Of a DNA stretch of 64,000 nt, positions 1 through 8,958 are shown piece by piece (the first letter of the stretch is position 1; the number at the start of each line of letters is the position of its first letter). Position numbers and translations under genes: made by a program. The notes beneath the pieces are model-generated. The model made no database searches, was not told the DNA's origin, and was given only the letters and a program-made list of their open reading frames with translations. Origin of the DNA: Kiloniella sp. EL199 (lineage in GTDB: Bacteria; Pseudomonadota; Alphaproteobacteria; Kiloniellales; Kiloniellaceae); assembly GCF_900313065.1 (NCBI RefSeq), contig NZ_OMPU01000008.1, positions 240 through 64,239 on the forward strand, read 5' to 3'.

Positions 1-2
1 CT

Positions 3-602
3 GCGATTCTGGTAGGATTTGCCGTTATAATGGCAGCGACGTGGTTACGATTTTTCGACTTCCACGGTTTGATAAAGACTGTTGGTTACGTGGCTTTCCT
101 CTTTGGGGTCAAATGGGCACTGTTAACTTGGTTACCTTTTATATTTTCCGATGGATTTAATTCATCAAACTCGAATATGCTGATAAGCCATGTAACTTTA
201 CTTAATTTTACTACGGTTCAAAGTGATCGAGTGATGAGCCTTGTTGGTGGGTTCAATATGTGGATAGAAAACCCTATATTCGGCGCGGGCTTAGGCGCAT
301 TTATAGAAAGTCAGACACTCGTTCCTTTAGTTATTCACAACTCTGGATTATGGATTTTAGCTGAAATGGGCTTGTTTGGGATGGCACTGTTTTTGGTGTT
401 ACCAATCAGTTTGTTAAAGCACAGTTTTCGTAAGGGAACTAAAAATATTAATTGGGAAGATGCTGCCCTATTTTTAATTTTAATAACTATAATTGGATTT
501 TCACAATTCCATGAGATTATTTACCAGCGTATGATTTGGTTTATTATTGGGATGTTTGCGGTTAATAACAGAGTATTTTCTAAAAAAATCAGATGCGCAT
601 AA
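3..602 (+). CDS. O-antigen ligase/polymerase-like membrane protein, C-terminal part
   Basis: The reading frame is open back to base 3, so the gene starts outside the window; the first in-frame ATG at 30 is internal and not a convincing start. The product is very hydrophobic with about five membrane segments. The stretch NPIFGAGLGAF followed by HNSGLWILAEMGLFG matches the GxGxGxF ... HNxxLxxxxExGxxG pattern of the Wzy_C/WaaL family, whose members join or polymerise O-antigen units at the periplasmic face of the inner membrane. Which polysaccharide is involved cannot be told. An exopolysaccharide or lipopolysaccharide cluster probably continues to the left. Confidence 0.65.
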   Translation, partial: AILVGFAVIMAATWLRFFDFHGLIKTVGYVAFLFGVKWALLTWLPFIFSDGFNSSNSNMLISHVTLLNFTTVQSDRVMSLVGGFNMWIENPIFGAGLGAFIESQTLVPLVIHNSGLWILAEMGLFGMALFLVLPISLLKHSFRKGTKNINWEDAALFLILITIIGFSQFHEIIYQRMIWFIIGMFAVNNRVFSKKIRCA

Positions 603-647
603 ACTTTATGTGGGTGTGGCGTGTCTTTTGATCTCTTTGCGAAAAGA

Positions 648-672
648 TAAAAAGGCGCGTCTCGCCAGACGC
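648..672 (-). terminator. Probable Rho-independent terminator of the choline-uptake unit
   Basis: A six-base-pair stem (657-662 with 667-672, loop CGCC) is followed, read on the minus strand, by GCC and a T-rich stretch. It lies 29 bases past the stop of the minus-strand HAD gene. It could also help end the plus-strand gene that stops at 602, but the T run is on the minus strand. The stem is short, so confidence is moderate. Confidence 0.45.
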
Positions 673-700
673 TTACTTTAAGTAGAAAGCCAAGTATCCA

Positions 701-1399
701 TTATGACAAGAGGCTTTCTAACTCTTCGATCGATGTCAGTACGTGATCAGCAAGCGTTGAGAGCTCTTCTCGTTCTGTTGTCCCAGTCAAAACGCCAACC
801 CTCAAACCAGCATCGGCATTTATCCCCATTTCCATGTCATGCAAATTATCACCAACAACAATAACATTTTCCGGGGCCACATCCATTGCCTTACAGAAAC
901 CCAAGACCATACCAGAAGTCGGTTTCAGGCCATGGCCAGAATCATAGCCCGCAATAAAATCGAGCTTATCAATACAATCAAACCGCGACAGAGAACGCCT
1001 CGCTCCTTGCTCACTGTCACTTGTTGCAACACCAAGCTTTAAACCGCGCTCTTTCAAACGAATAAACAAAGCTGAAAGATCCGTAACAGCGACAGCGGCA
1101 GTTTCCCCGTCTTCCTGAAAGATTTTTTCAACTTTTTGAATTAAAACATCATAATTCGCGTTGGGTAGAAACTCACACCACTTCGCTACAATTTCACCAT
1201 TGCTGCTGGCCGCCAACATGGATCCCGGTAAAACTCGCCCCTGTTCCGCATCATATCCAGTCGCAGCCAAAAGTTGTGCAGCGAGCCCCTCATCCCCCTC
1301 AGCTGCCATCAAAGCTGCTTTTTGGTTCAGGGGCATCCAGCTTTGCTCGTAATCAAGAAGGGTTCCATCCTTATCGAACAGGATCGCCTTAATCGCCAT
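701..1399 (-). CDS. HAD-superfamily hydrolase, phosphoglycolate-phosphatase-like
   Basis: A 232-residue soluble protein. It has haloacid dehalogenase motif I DKDGT at residues 9-13 (Asp9 nucleophile, Asp11 acid/base), a motif II region GVATSD, the lysine of motif III around GHGLKP and motif IV VVGDNLHDMEMG. These are the marks of subfamily IA phosphatases such as Gph. The gene follows choV by 14 bases on the same strand and is likely co-transcribed with the choline transporter genes. The substrate is unknown. The context suggests housekeeping phosphatase or phosphocholine-type chemistry, but nothing in the sequence proves this. Confidence 0.8.
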   Translation of the reverse strand: MAIKAILFDKDGTLLDYEQSWMPLNQKAALMAAEGDEGLAAQLLAATGYDAEQGRVLPGSMLAASSNGEIVAKWCEFLPNANYDVLIQKVEKIFQEDGETAAVAVTDLSALFIRLKERGLKLGVATSDSEQGARRSLSRFDCIDKLDFIAGYDSGHGLKPTSGMVLGFCKAMDVAPENVIVVGDNLHDMEMGINADAGLRVGVLTGTTEREELSTLADHVLTSIEELESLLS

Positions 1400-1413
1400 T
1401 AGACCAAAACCCT

Positions 1414-2613
1414 TTATTCAGCCGCATCAGCAATCGAGCTTTGACGAAGAATACCTTTGTATATTTCTTCATCGCCCACAACGCCGACCAATACACCATC
1501 TTCTGCAAGAAGAACGGGATTGCCTGTCGCTTGTCGTAACTCAATAGCCCGTTTCATTGTGAAGTCCGGTGATGTCACGACAATGCTGGAATCTGGTACG
1601 CTATCAATCGACTGATCACCTTCAAAGGTAACAACAGGAAGCTCTTCTTTATCTTCAAAGGTAACTTTCTGCACAGCCCCTTTACTATCAAGGTTCACCT
1701 TGAAGGCATCGTATTTATCCAGAATAAGACGATCACCATCTTTACGAAGATCACCAATTGATGTCATCAAAGATGCGCACCGCAAAACATTCAACGGGTT
1801 CATATGAGCCACAAATTCAGCGACATATTCATTCGCAGGGTTCAGCACAATTTCTTCAGGTTCACCATATTGAACAATACGACCACCTTCCATAATCGCA
1901 ATATGAGAACCGATCTTGAGAGCTTCGTCCAGATCGTGACTAACAAAGACAATCGTCTTTTTCAAGTTTCTCTGTAGCTCAAGCAATTCATCCTGTAGAT
2001 GATCCCGGATAAGAGGATCCAGAGCAGAAAAAGGCTCGTCCATCAACAGAATGTCCGCGTCCGTTGCAAATGCACGCGCTAGTCCCACACGCTGCTGCAT
2101 CCCACCGGAGAGTTCATGCGCATACTTGTCTTTCCACTGATCAAGACTAACCATCTTGAGCTTCTCTTCCACAATGGCTTCACGCTCGGCTTTTGGCATC
2201 CCTTTAAGCTCTAACCCCAAGTCAACGTTCTCTGATACGGTCCGCCAAGGCAGAAGCGCAAACTGCTGAAAAACCATGGAAACGCGTTCCATACGCATGT
2301 GACGCAACGTCTTGGCATCGCAAGAAGCAACATCAACGAGACTGTCACCATCGCGGACGAGGACCTCACCCCGTGTAACTTTATTCAGGCCGTTCACGGC
2401 GCGTAGGAGTGTTGACTTTCCGGAACCGGAAAGCCCCATCAGAACGCAAATTTCGCCTTCTTCAATTTTAATCGAGCCACCAGCAACACCGAGAACACAT
2501 CCGGTTTTCTCAAGAATTTCTTCTCGTGTCTTGCCTGCATCAACCATAGGGATGGCTTCTTGCTGATTATCGCCAAAAACAATATCGACGTTTTTAAATT
2601 CTACAGCTGTCAT
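1414..2613 (-). CDS. choV: Choline/glycine betaine ABC transporter ATP-binding protein
   Basis: A 399-residue ABC ATPase of the ProV/OpuA type that powers choline or betaine import. Visible motifs are Walker A GLSGSGKST at residues 60-68, signature LSGGMQQR at 168-175, Walker B ILLMDE at 188-193, and an H-loop in FVSHD. The long C-terminal part after about residue 270 resembles the CBS-like tail of ProV-type ATPases, which senses ionic strength in some members. It sits 20 bases after choW and is the third gene of choX-choW-choV, so it should form a complex with that permease and binding protein at the inner membrane. Confidence 0.9.
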   Translation of the reverse strand: MTAVEFKNVDIVFGDNQQEAIPMVDAGKTREEILEKTGCVLGVAGGSIKIEEGEICVLMGLSGSGKSTLLRAVNGLNKVTRGEVLVRDGDSLVDVASCDAKTLRHMRMERVSMVFQQFALLPWRTVSENVDLGLELKGMPKAEREAIVEEKLKMVSLDQWKDKYAHELSGGMQQRVGLARAFATDADILLMDEPFSALDPLIRDHLQDELLELQRNLKKTIVFVSHDLDEALKIGSHIAIMEGGRIVQYGEPEEIVLNPANEYVAEFVAHMNPLNVLRCASLMTSIGDLRKDGDRLILDKYDAFKVNLDSKGAVQKVTFEDKEELPVVTFEGDQSIDSVPDSSIVVTSPDFTMKRAIELRQATGNPVLLAEDGVLVGVVGDEEIYKGILRQSSIADAAE

Positions 2614-2633
2614 TTTATTGATCCATCCCTACC

Positions 2634-3494
2634 TTAGGCACCATCAACCGGCGCATTACGCTGCTTACACAGACGATCCAGTAAAATCGCAACGATAACA
2701 ATCGCAAGTCCTGCTTCAATACCAGTATCAATCTTCATCTGATTAAGAGCCCGTACCACTGGTTTCCCCAAACCATCAGCACCAACTAAAGCGGCAATAA
2801 CAACCATAGACAACGATAACATTATACACTGCGTCACCCCTGCCATAATTGTTGGCAATGCGCTTGGAATTTCTACTTTCCACAGCAACTGTTTCTTTGT
2901 TGCTCCAAAAGACTCTGCCGCTTCCACAAGAGGCTTCGGCACGGAAGAAACCCCTAAATATGTAAGGCGAACAGGTGCAGCAATTGCAAAAACAACTGTC
3001 GATATCAAGCCAGGAACAACACCAAGCCCAAACAAGATCAGAGTAGGTATTAAATAAACAAACGTTGGTATAGTTTGTAATAAATCGAGTACAGGACGAA
3101 CAATGGCATAAAGCCATGGTCTATGAGCTGCTGCAATCCCAATTGGTATGCCTATTAACATACAAATCAATGTAGAAGATACAACCAGCGCAAGTGTCTG
3201 CACCGTCTCTGTCCAATACCCCTGATTAACAACAAACAAAAGAGCAAAAAAAACAAAGCAGGAAAGTTTCACTGATCTCTGCAAAAAGTATGAAAATCCA
3301 GTTATCAAGAGAATTGAAATCAATGCCGGTAAAAATAGCATGATATTGATTACACCGTTAATTAAATACCCAAGAACATCTGAAACTAAGTCAAAAAATG
3401 CAGCAAAGTTATCAATCAGAAAGTCAAAAAAACTTTCCCCCCATTTCCCTACAGGAATTTTATGGTCAACTAACCACTGCTCGATGCCGGACAT
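2634..3494 (-). CDS. choW: Choline ABC transporter permease
   Basis: A 286-residue inner-membrane protein with about six to seven hydrophobic segments. It has the ProW/OpuAB type EAA loop (VEAAESFGATKKQLLWKVEIP, residues about 190-210) that contacts the ATPase. The N-terminal amphipathic stretch IEQWLVDHKIPVGKWGESFFDFL is typical of ChoW/ProW proteins. It lies between choX and choV on the minus strand. A hairpin separates it from choX, which fits lower expression of the membrane parts than of the binding protein. Confidence 0.9.
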   Translation of the reverse strand: MSGIEQWLVDHKIPVGKWGESFFDFLIDNFAAFFDLVSDVLGYLINGVINIMLFLPALISILLITGFSYFLQRSVKLSCFVFFALLFVVNQGYWTETVQTLALVVSSTLICMLIGIPIGIAAAHRPWLYAIVRPVLDLLQTIPTFVYLIPTLILFGLGVVPGLISTVVFAIAAPVRLTYLGVSSVPKPLVEAAESFGATKKQLLWKVEIPSALPTIMAGVTQCIMLSLSMVVIAALVGADGLGKPVVRALNQMKIDTGIEAGLAIVIVAILLDRLCKQRNAPVDGA

Positions 3495-3633
3495 TGTTAA
3501 TCCCTCTGCTATTTAGCGAACCCATAACTAGCTTCTTATGTGTTTTTTTTCGTTGTTACCAGCTTTCAGAATTAACAAGCTATTATTAATAAACTTCTTT
3601 TCCATCACTGGTTTTATTTTTATCTAACATACA

Positions 3634-3660
3634 AGAGGGCCGACAGAATGCCAGCCCTCT
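3634..3660 (-). terminator. Intercistronic hairpin between choX and choW
   Basis: A seven-base-pair GC-rich stem (3634-3640 with 3654-3660) lies 24 bases past the choX stop and 140 bases before choW, and is followed on the minus strand by a T-rich stretch. The position, after a binding-protein gene and before its permease gene, suggests partial termination or mRNA 3'-end protection. No test of strength is possible from sequence alone. Confidence 0.5.
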
Positions 3661-3683
3661 GTAAAATTTATCTGGCTTAACAC

Positions 3684-4631
3684 TTAAAGGCCAAGATGAC
3701 CTTTTACTGCTGCTAGGCCGTCACCACCATCGAATGTGGTAACCCCGTCAAGCCATTTATCAAGCACGCCCGGGTTTGCCTTTAACCAGTCTGTTGCCGC
3801 AACAGACGCATCTTTACCATCAGCAAGATCCTGCATGACCTCGCCTTCCATGTTAATTGAAAACTCAAGATTATTCAGCAGCTGCCCAACATTAGGACAT
3901 TCTGAAACATATCCTTTCCGAACATTCGTATAAACGTTTGAGTCACCAAAGCCAGAGTTTGGAACATTTTCAGCTCCAGTAAGGTAAGTGATCTCATAGT
4001 TTGAGTTCATTGGATGAGGAGCCCAGCCAAGGAAAACGATCGCTTTCTCACGCCTTACTGCACGTTTTAATTCAGAGAGCATCCCCTGTTCAGAAGATTC
4101 AACCAATTCAAAACCATCTAGCCCCAAATTTGGATCTTTGAACATCTCTAAAATAAGACGATTACCATCGTTACCAGGCTCAATACCAAAAACTTTACCA
4201 TTTAGCTCGTCTTTAAACTTTGCAATATCGGTAAAATCTTTCAAACCTTTATCCGCGAGGTAAGTTGGAACGGCAAGTGTGTACTTAGCCCCTTCGAGAT
4301 TAACACGAACGGTCTCAACTGAACCTTCATCACGATATGATGCGATATCACCTTCCATTGAAGGCATCCAGTTACCCAAGAAAATATCAATGTCAGCGTT
4401 TTTAAGACTTGCATATGTAACTGGAACAGAAAGGAAAAGTGTTTTTGGTTCGTAACCAAGTCCATCTAAGACCACTGATGTAAGTGCAGTCGTCGCGGTT
4501 ATATCACTCCATTGAACATCAGAAAAAGTAACAGATTGACAGCTAGCCGGGTCAGCAGCTTGCGCCCCAGTTGCAAAACCAGCTGCAGCGATGGCCAGAG
4601 TACTAGCCGAAATCAAGTGTTTGAGGTTCAT
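3684..4631 (-). CDS. choX: Choline ABC transporter substrate-binding protein
   Basis: A 315-residue periplasmic protein with an N-terminal signal peptide (about residues 1-25, ending in ATGAQA). The remainder fits the OpuAC/ChoX family: a cysteine near the mature N terminus (ASCQSVTF) and another late (SECPNVG), as in ChoX, where they form a disulfide. Aromatic residues such as those in FLGNWMPSM and FLGWAPHPM are placed as in the choline-binding cage. It is the first gene of the transporter unit and is transcribed away from betI. Choline is preferred over betaine as ligand because of the betI/betB neighbours. Confidence 0.9.
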   Translation of the reverse strand: MNLKHLISASTLAIAAAGFATGAQAADPASCQSVTFSDVQWSDITATTALTSVVLDGLGYEPKTLFLSVPVTYASLKNADIDIFLGNWMPSMEGDIASYRDEGSVETVRVNLEGAKYTLAVPTYLADKGLKDFTDIAKFKDELNGKVFGIEPGNDGNRLILEMFKDPNLGLDGFELVESSEQGMLSELKRAVRREKAIVFLGWAPHPMNSNYEITYLTGAENVPNSGFGDSNVYTNVRKGYVSECPNVGQLLNNLEFSINMEGEVMQDLADGKDASVAATDWLKANPGVLDKWLDGVTTFDGGDGLAAVKGHLGL

Positions 4632-4994
4632 TCACTTGTCTCCATTTTTTACGCCACAAGAGGACCCCGTGGCTCTAATTGATTTTAGCAAGATACCTGC
4701 AAGTTCATTATTATTCTAGCAGGATAATTTTGCCTGATTAACTCCCTAGTACGATCGAAATTATCGTCGTCTCTCCACTATCAATAATTTATTTTGATTG
4801 AACGTTCAATCAAAATAAATTATTGATAGATATAGCGCAGTAATCAATCAAAGAACAAATGTTCTGGTTTTTTAAATAAAATCAAAAACTAAGTTCAAAA
4901 AAATGCGTAACTAAAACAGGAAACAAGTACAAAGTTTTTTTGTTTCAATGTCTCCCCTAAGAACTGAAACATTGGATAAAAAGGATACAAGATC
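4632..4994. other. Divergent control region between choX and betI
   Basis: This gene-free 363-base stretch carries the promoters for both divergent units. Its centre is a perfect palindrome (separate entry). The rest is AT-rich. A leader of about 165 bases separates the palindrome from betI. Confidence 0.7.
4778..4829. promoter_or_regulatory. Perfect 52-bp palindrome, candidate BetI operator
   Basis: Bases 4778-4803 are the exact reverse complement of 4804-4829, giving two 26-base arms with no spacer, centred on AACGTT. The core TTGATTGAACGTTCAATCAA resembles the operator between the divergent bet genes of enteric bacteria, where the TetR-type repressor BetI binds and is released by choline. 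Its place between choX and betI fits one site controlling both units. A cruciform or a transcript hairpin is also possible. Repeat structure is seen directly; the operator role is inferred. Confidence 0.75.
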
Positions 4995-5582
4995 TTGCCA
5001 AAAGTCGGAATGGAAGAGATTCGGAAAACCCAGTTGATCGAAGCAACAATTGCGATGATCCACGAAGAAGGTTTTACCAATGCCAGCATTTCGAAAATAA
5101 GCAAACGAGCAGGCCTGTCTTCTGGAATTGTTGCCCATTACTTTGACGATAAATCAGGCTTGTTAACAGCTACCCTTCAATACCTTATGCGCAAATTGGG
5201 GGAAGAAACAAAAAAACAGCTGGAACACGCCAACACACCAATTGAACGACTGCTTGCTGTTGTAAATTCAAACTTTTCTGATGAGCAATTCAAGCCTGGT
5301 GTAGTTGATGTCTGGCTCGCTTTTTGGGCCTTGGTTCCAACATCCGAAAAACTGGGGCGCCTGCATAAGATCAACGAACGGCGCATGCAAAGCAATTTTC
5401 AACACGCGTTGAAACCTTTACTCCCCGAACAGATGGTTGCGAGCACAGCAACGGGCTTAGCCGCTATGGTCGAAGGGCTCTGGATACGTTGCGCCCTGAC
5501 CGAAGGTGGGGTCACGCCCAAAGAAGCAATAACAATTATGGAAAACTATATCAGCAGCCAAATATTGGCGCACCAAAAATAA
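4995..5582 (+). CDS. betI: TetR-family repressor BetI
   Basis: A 195-residue TetR-type regulator. The N terminus PKVGMEEIRKTQLIEATI is characteristic of BetI, followed by the helix-turn-helix ASISKISKRAGLSSGIVAHYF (about residues 34-54). The C-terminal half is the ligand-binding dimer domain with the BetI-like stretch VDVWLAFWALV. The start is a TTG codon, chosen because the conserved BetI N terminus begins there and AAGGA lies upstream. It heads the betI-betB unit and should repress it, and probably the divergent choXWV, in the absence of choline. Confidence 0.92.
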   Translation: MPKVGMEEIRKTQLIEATIAMIHEEGFTNASISKISKRAGLSSGIVAHYFDDKSGLLTATLQYLMRKLGEETKKQLEHANTPIERLLAVVNSNFSDEQFKPGVVDVWLAFWALVPTSEKLGRLHKINERRMQSNFQHALKPLLPEQMVASTATGLAAMVEGLWIRCALTEGGVTPKEAITIMENYISSQILAHQK

Positions 5583-5651
5583 CTTCAAGCATCACATTTA
5601 AGTTATTCAGATAGATTAAAACAACACACTAGAATTCTAGGGAACAAGACA

Positions 5652-7118
5652 ATGGCAAAGCTTCCTACTCAACAGCTTTACATCAACGGTAAATATACAA
5701 ACGCTACATCCGGCGAAACATTTGAAACAATCAATCCGGCGACCGGTGACGTTATTTGTGATGTCCAGATTGCTTCAACAGCAGATGTTGATAAAGCTGT
5801 CGAAGCCGCCAAGGCAGGCTTTAAAGTCTGGTCAAAAATGAGCGGCACGGAAAGAAGTCGTATCCTTTTAAAAGCCGTTTCCCTGCTTCGCGAACGCAAT
5901 GACGAGCTTGCTGCTCTTGAGGTCGCTGATACAGGAAAACCGATGCAAGAAGCCAACTGTATCGATGTAGAATCAGGTGCAGAATGCATTGAATACTTTG
6001 CTGGCCTTGCTGCCTCTATTAATGGAGAGCACATTCAACTTGCCAATGGCAACTTTGCCTATACACGTAAAGAACCACTGGGTGTCTGCGCTGCAATTGG
6101 TGCCTGGAACTATCCGATCCAGATAGCATGCTGGAAATCGGCCCCTGCCCTTGCTTGCGGAAATGCCGTAATTTACAAGGCATCAGAAGTTACCCCGCTG
6201 ACCGCATTGAAACTGGCTGAAATCTATACCGAAGCCGGTTTGCCGGATGGCGTTTTCAATGTTGTGTCCGGTTTGGGTCCCGTTGGGCAAATGTTGGCCG
6301 AACATGAAGGCATCGAAAAAATTTCTCTGACGGGTTCGGTTCCTACCGGGAAACGCGTGATGGAATCAGCTTCAAAAACTCTCAAGCATGTAACACTTGA
6401 ACTCGGCGGGAAATCACCCCTTATCGTGTTTGATGACGCGAACCTGGACAACGCCGTATCAGCCGCCATGCTTGCAAACTTTTATACTCAGGGGGAAATT
6501 TGCTCCAACGGAACCCGGGTATATGTCCACAAAGACATCAAAGATGCTTTCTTGGAAAAGCTCATTGATCGCACGTCAAAAATGATCATTGGCGATCCTA
6601 TGGATCTGGAAACCCATGTTGGCTCGCTAATTCACAAAGAACATATGGAAAAAGTTCTCAGCTATATCGAAACCGGAAAAAACGAAGGGGCAACCCTGGC
6701 TTATGGCGGAAAACAGATCACCGTTGAAGGTTTCGAGAGAGGCTGTTTTGTCGAACCAGCCATTTTCACAGATGTAAAAGCAGATATGCGGATTGCAAAA
6801 GAAGAAATCTTTGGTGCCGTCATGTCGGTTATTACCTTTGACGATGAAGATGAAGTCGTCGCCGCAGCCAACGACACACAATTTGGGTTAGCAGCCGGTG
6901 TCTTTACACAGGACATCAATCGCGCACATCGCGTGATAGAAAACCTGGAAGCTGGCACCTGCTGGATCAACAATTATAACATAACACCAATAGAAATGCC
7001 TTTTGGCGGATATAAACAATCTGGTATTGGTCGTGAAAATGGCACCGCAGCAATCAGTCACTTTACTCAGCTGAAATCAGTTTATGTTGAGATGGGTGAT
7101 GTAGATTGTCCCTACTAG
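5652..7118 (+). CDS. betB: Betaine aldehyde dehydrogenase
   Basis: A 488-residue NAD(P)-dependent aldehyde dehydrogenase that oxidises betaine aldehyde to glycine betaine, the second step of osmoprotectant synthesis from choline. Catalytic Glu250 lies in LELGGKSP and nucleophile Cys284 in GEICSNGTR. The C-terminal [17 protein letters not shown] is typical of BetB. The gene follows betI by 69 bases on the same strand. The partner choline dehydrogenase gene betA, normally next, is absent; a HIT-family gene follows instead. Confidence 0.95.
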   Translation: MAKLPTQQLYINGKYTNATSGETFETINPATGDVICDVQIASTADVDKAVEAAKAGFKVWSKMSGTERSRILLKAVSLLRERNDELAALEVADTGKPMQEANCIDVESGAECIEYFAGLAASINGEHIQLANGNFAYTRKEPLGVCAAIGAWNYPIQIACWKSAPALACGNAVIYKASEVTPLTALKLAEIYTEAGLPDGVFNVVSGLGPVGQMLAEHEGIEKISLTGSVPTGKRVMESASKTLKHVTLELGGKSPLIVFDDANLDNAVSAAMLANFYTQGEICSNGTRVYVHKDIKDAFLEKLIDRTSKMIIGDPMDLETHVGSLIHKEHMEKVLSYIETGKNEGATLAYGGKQITVEGFERGCFVEPAIFTDVKADMRIAKEEIFGAVMSVITFDDEDEVVAAANDTQFGLAAGVFTQDINRAHRVIENLEAGTCWINNYNITPIEMPFGGYKQSGIGRENGTAAISHFTQLKSVYVEMGDVDCPY

Positions 7119-7162
7119 AATACTCTTCTGGGACACCTCTCCGGGATAAAGGTTAAATCATC

Positions 7163-7588
7163 ATGGAATTTGCACTTCACGAACGTCTTGAGGCCGATAC
7201 AGCAATCATAACAGAACTCCCATACTGTCGAGTTCTGCTTATGAATGACAGCCAATATCCCTGGCTGATCCTGGTACCGCGCTACAATGACCTTCGTGAT
7301 TTGCATGACCTGCCAAAAGACCTCTTTGCAGCCGTAATGGAAGAGATCAGATACGTCTCTGAAGTACTTACCAAAGAATGTAATGCTTTTAAGATCAATG
7401 TAGCTGCACTTGGGAATATGGTTCCACAGCTTCACATCCATGTCATCGCACGCTTTGAAAATGACGCGGCCTGGCCAGGTCCGGTTTGGGGCGTCAAAGA
7501 GCCATGTCCATATACGGACGATGATCTCAAAGCGATAAAAGTTAAGCTTGGAACCGCAATCGAAAGTGGGTGCAAATCACCTGAGTAA
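7163..7588 (+). CDS. HIT-domain protein (nucleotide hydrolase/transferase-like)
   Basis: A 141-residue soluble protein. The histidine-triad region reads QLHIHVIARF, with Gln in place of the first histidine, followed by AWPGPVWG; this pattern is usual for one proteobacterial branch annotated as diadenosine tetraphosphate hydrolase-like. The family cleaves nucleotide phosphoanhydride or phosphoramidate bonds. It lies 44 bases after betB and may be read from the same transcript. A direct link to betaine synthesis is not evident. Substrate unknown. Confidence 0.85.
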   Translation: MEFALHERLEADTAIITELPYCRVLLMNDSQYPWLILVPRYNDLRDLHDLPKDLFAAVMEEIRYVSEVLTKECNAFKINVAALGNMVPQLHIHVIARFENDAAWPGPVWGVKEPCPYTDDDLKAIKVKLGTAIESGCKSPE

Positions 7589-7755
7589 AACTGCCTCCCT
7601 GAGCTGAGCTCAAGTTGCTTTCCTCAGGCTTCCTGCCTTACCATACCCCACACATCGATTGCGGTTTCCTTTTTCGAGCTAAACAATTAAGTCCGACCAA
7701 GTTCCCATCGGAAATACATTGGTAGCTAAGGTCATGAGCTAACAAATAAATGTAT

Positions 7756-8832
7756 TTACTTCTTAGCCAAACAAGATACCAAATTCTCCCCCAGGCTCGA
7801 CAGGAGTGTTTTATAAGCTTCAGGCCCCGCATCCAGCTTGGCACCTAACGGATCAAGTTCTCCGATTTTGACCTCTAGATTTTCAGCCAGAACTTCAACA
7901 ACCTCAGGCTTGAATTGAGGTTCTTGGTAAATACATTCTGCTTTTCTATCCCGAATAACATCTCTAAGTTCAGAAATGCGTTTCGCCCCCGGTTTACGCT
8001 CTGCATCAATCGTCACTGATCCAACAGCAGCCAAAGAAAATTCATTTTCAAAATACTGATAGGCATCATGAAAAACCAAATAAGGTGTATTCTCATACCC
8101 AGAGATTTGGCCCTTTAGATCTTGCTTCAAAACATCAAGATCAGCTAGCGTTTTCTCCACATTGCTTTGATAAGCAGAAGCATTATCCGGATCAATTTCG
8201 GCAAGCTCTACACCAACACGATTTACAATGGCCTTGGCATTTTCAATGGAAAGCCAAATATGTGGGTCGAACTTTCCATGATCATGCTCATGATCATCAT
8301 GGTGAACATGTTCTTCCTGTTCATGTTCATGTGCGTGATCTTCTTCATGTCCATGAGCATCGTGATCTTTATCATGATCACTATGGTCTTCGTGCTCCTC
8401 ATGCTCACCATCATGGTGGTCATCATGAGTTTCTTCAGACCACTGCCCGGAGTGACGGTTTTCCAGGAGAGTGATCCCCTTAATCTCCATTAATTCCAGA
8501 GTTCTCGAATTTTCTTTTCTCGCCGCGAGTGGCTTTTCAAGAAAAGCTTCCAATCCCTCACCGACCCAAACGACAAGATCTGCTTTATTCAAGGTTTTAA
8601 CTTGCGAAGGACGCAAACTATAGCCATGAGGGGAAGACCCTTGATCCATCAAAAGTTCGGCTTCGCCAACACCATCCATCACAGATTGAACCAGTGAATG
8701 AACTGGTAAAATAGAAACTGCAACCCTGGGCGATTCACTTGCTAAACTTGAGAGTGCAGTACCGCAAGTGATAGATCCAACAACAGCACCAACAATGGCA
8801 CCATTTCGCAACTTGTTATGAAATCTCGACAT
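7756..8832 (-). CDS. znuA: Zinc ABC transporter substrate-binding protein
   Basis: A 358-residue periplasmic binding protein of the cluster A-I family. After an N-terminal signal region (residues 1-33) comes the beta-strand VAVSILPVHSLVQSV and then a very His/Asp/Glu-rich loop (about residues 135-190) made of HDDH-, HEDHSDH- and DHEHDH-type clusters. FDPHIWLS, VFHDAYQYF and the C-terminal half of the metal site follow. The loop is a hallmark of zinc-specific ZnuA. The gene is divergent from zur-znuCB with a Zur-box-like palindrome between. Confidence 0.95.
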   Translation of the reverse strand: MSRFHNKLRNGAIVGAVVGSITCGTALSSLASESPRVAVSILPVHSLVQSVMDGVGEAELLMDQGSSPHGYSLRPSQVKTLNKADLVVWVGEGLEAFLEKPLAARKENSRTLELMEIKGITLLENRHSGQWSEETHDDHHDGEHEEHEDHSDHDKDHDAHGHEEDHAHEHEQEEHVHHDDHEHDHGKFDPHIWLSIENAKAIVNRVGVELAEIDPDNASAYQSNVEKTLADLDVLKQDLKGQISGYENTPYLVFHDAYQYFENEFSLAAVGSVTIDAERKPGAKRISELRDVIRDRKAECIYQEPQFKPEVVEVLAENLEVKIGELDPLGAKLDAGPEAYKTLLSSLGENLVSCLAKK

Positions 8833-8907
8833 AGAGAATAATGTTCCTCAGGTATTGCCTGCTATATTAAAGTCACAAGCTAAAGAAAGTTAGAAGATAA
8901 ATTTGTT

Positions 8908-8930
8908 TTGTTATGTTATAACATTTACAA
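8908..8930. promoter_or_regulatory. Zur-box-like palindrome
   Basis: An AT-rich imperfect palindrome centred on TGTTATAACA (8914-8923) lies 76 bases upstream of znuA and 29 bases upstream of zur. The core matches the general TGTTATNNTATAACA-like form of Fur-superfamily zinc operators. It could repress both divergent units when zinc is plentiful. Assignment rests on position and core sequence only. Confidence 0.65.
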
Positions 8931-8958
8931 CTTTGTCAAGACAAGATAAGAAAAGCAT

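Noticed and set aside
8200-8440. Short repeats in the znuA His-rich loop as a CRISPR-like array
   Set aside because: Repeats are codon-level (His/Asp) and irregular, without spacers of even length.
8085-8493. Two plus-strand frames rich in His or Met/Ile over znuA
   Set aside because: They are shadows of the His/Asp-rich codons of the znuA loop on the other strand.
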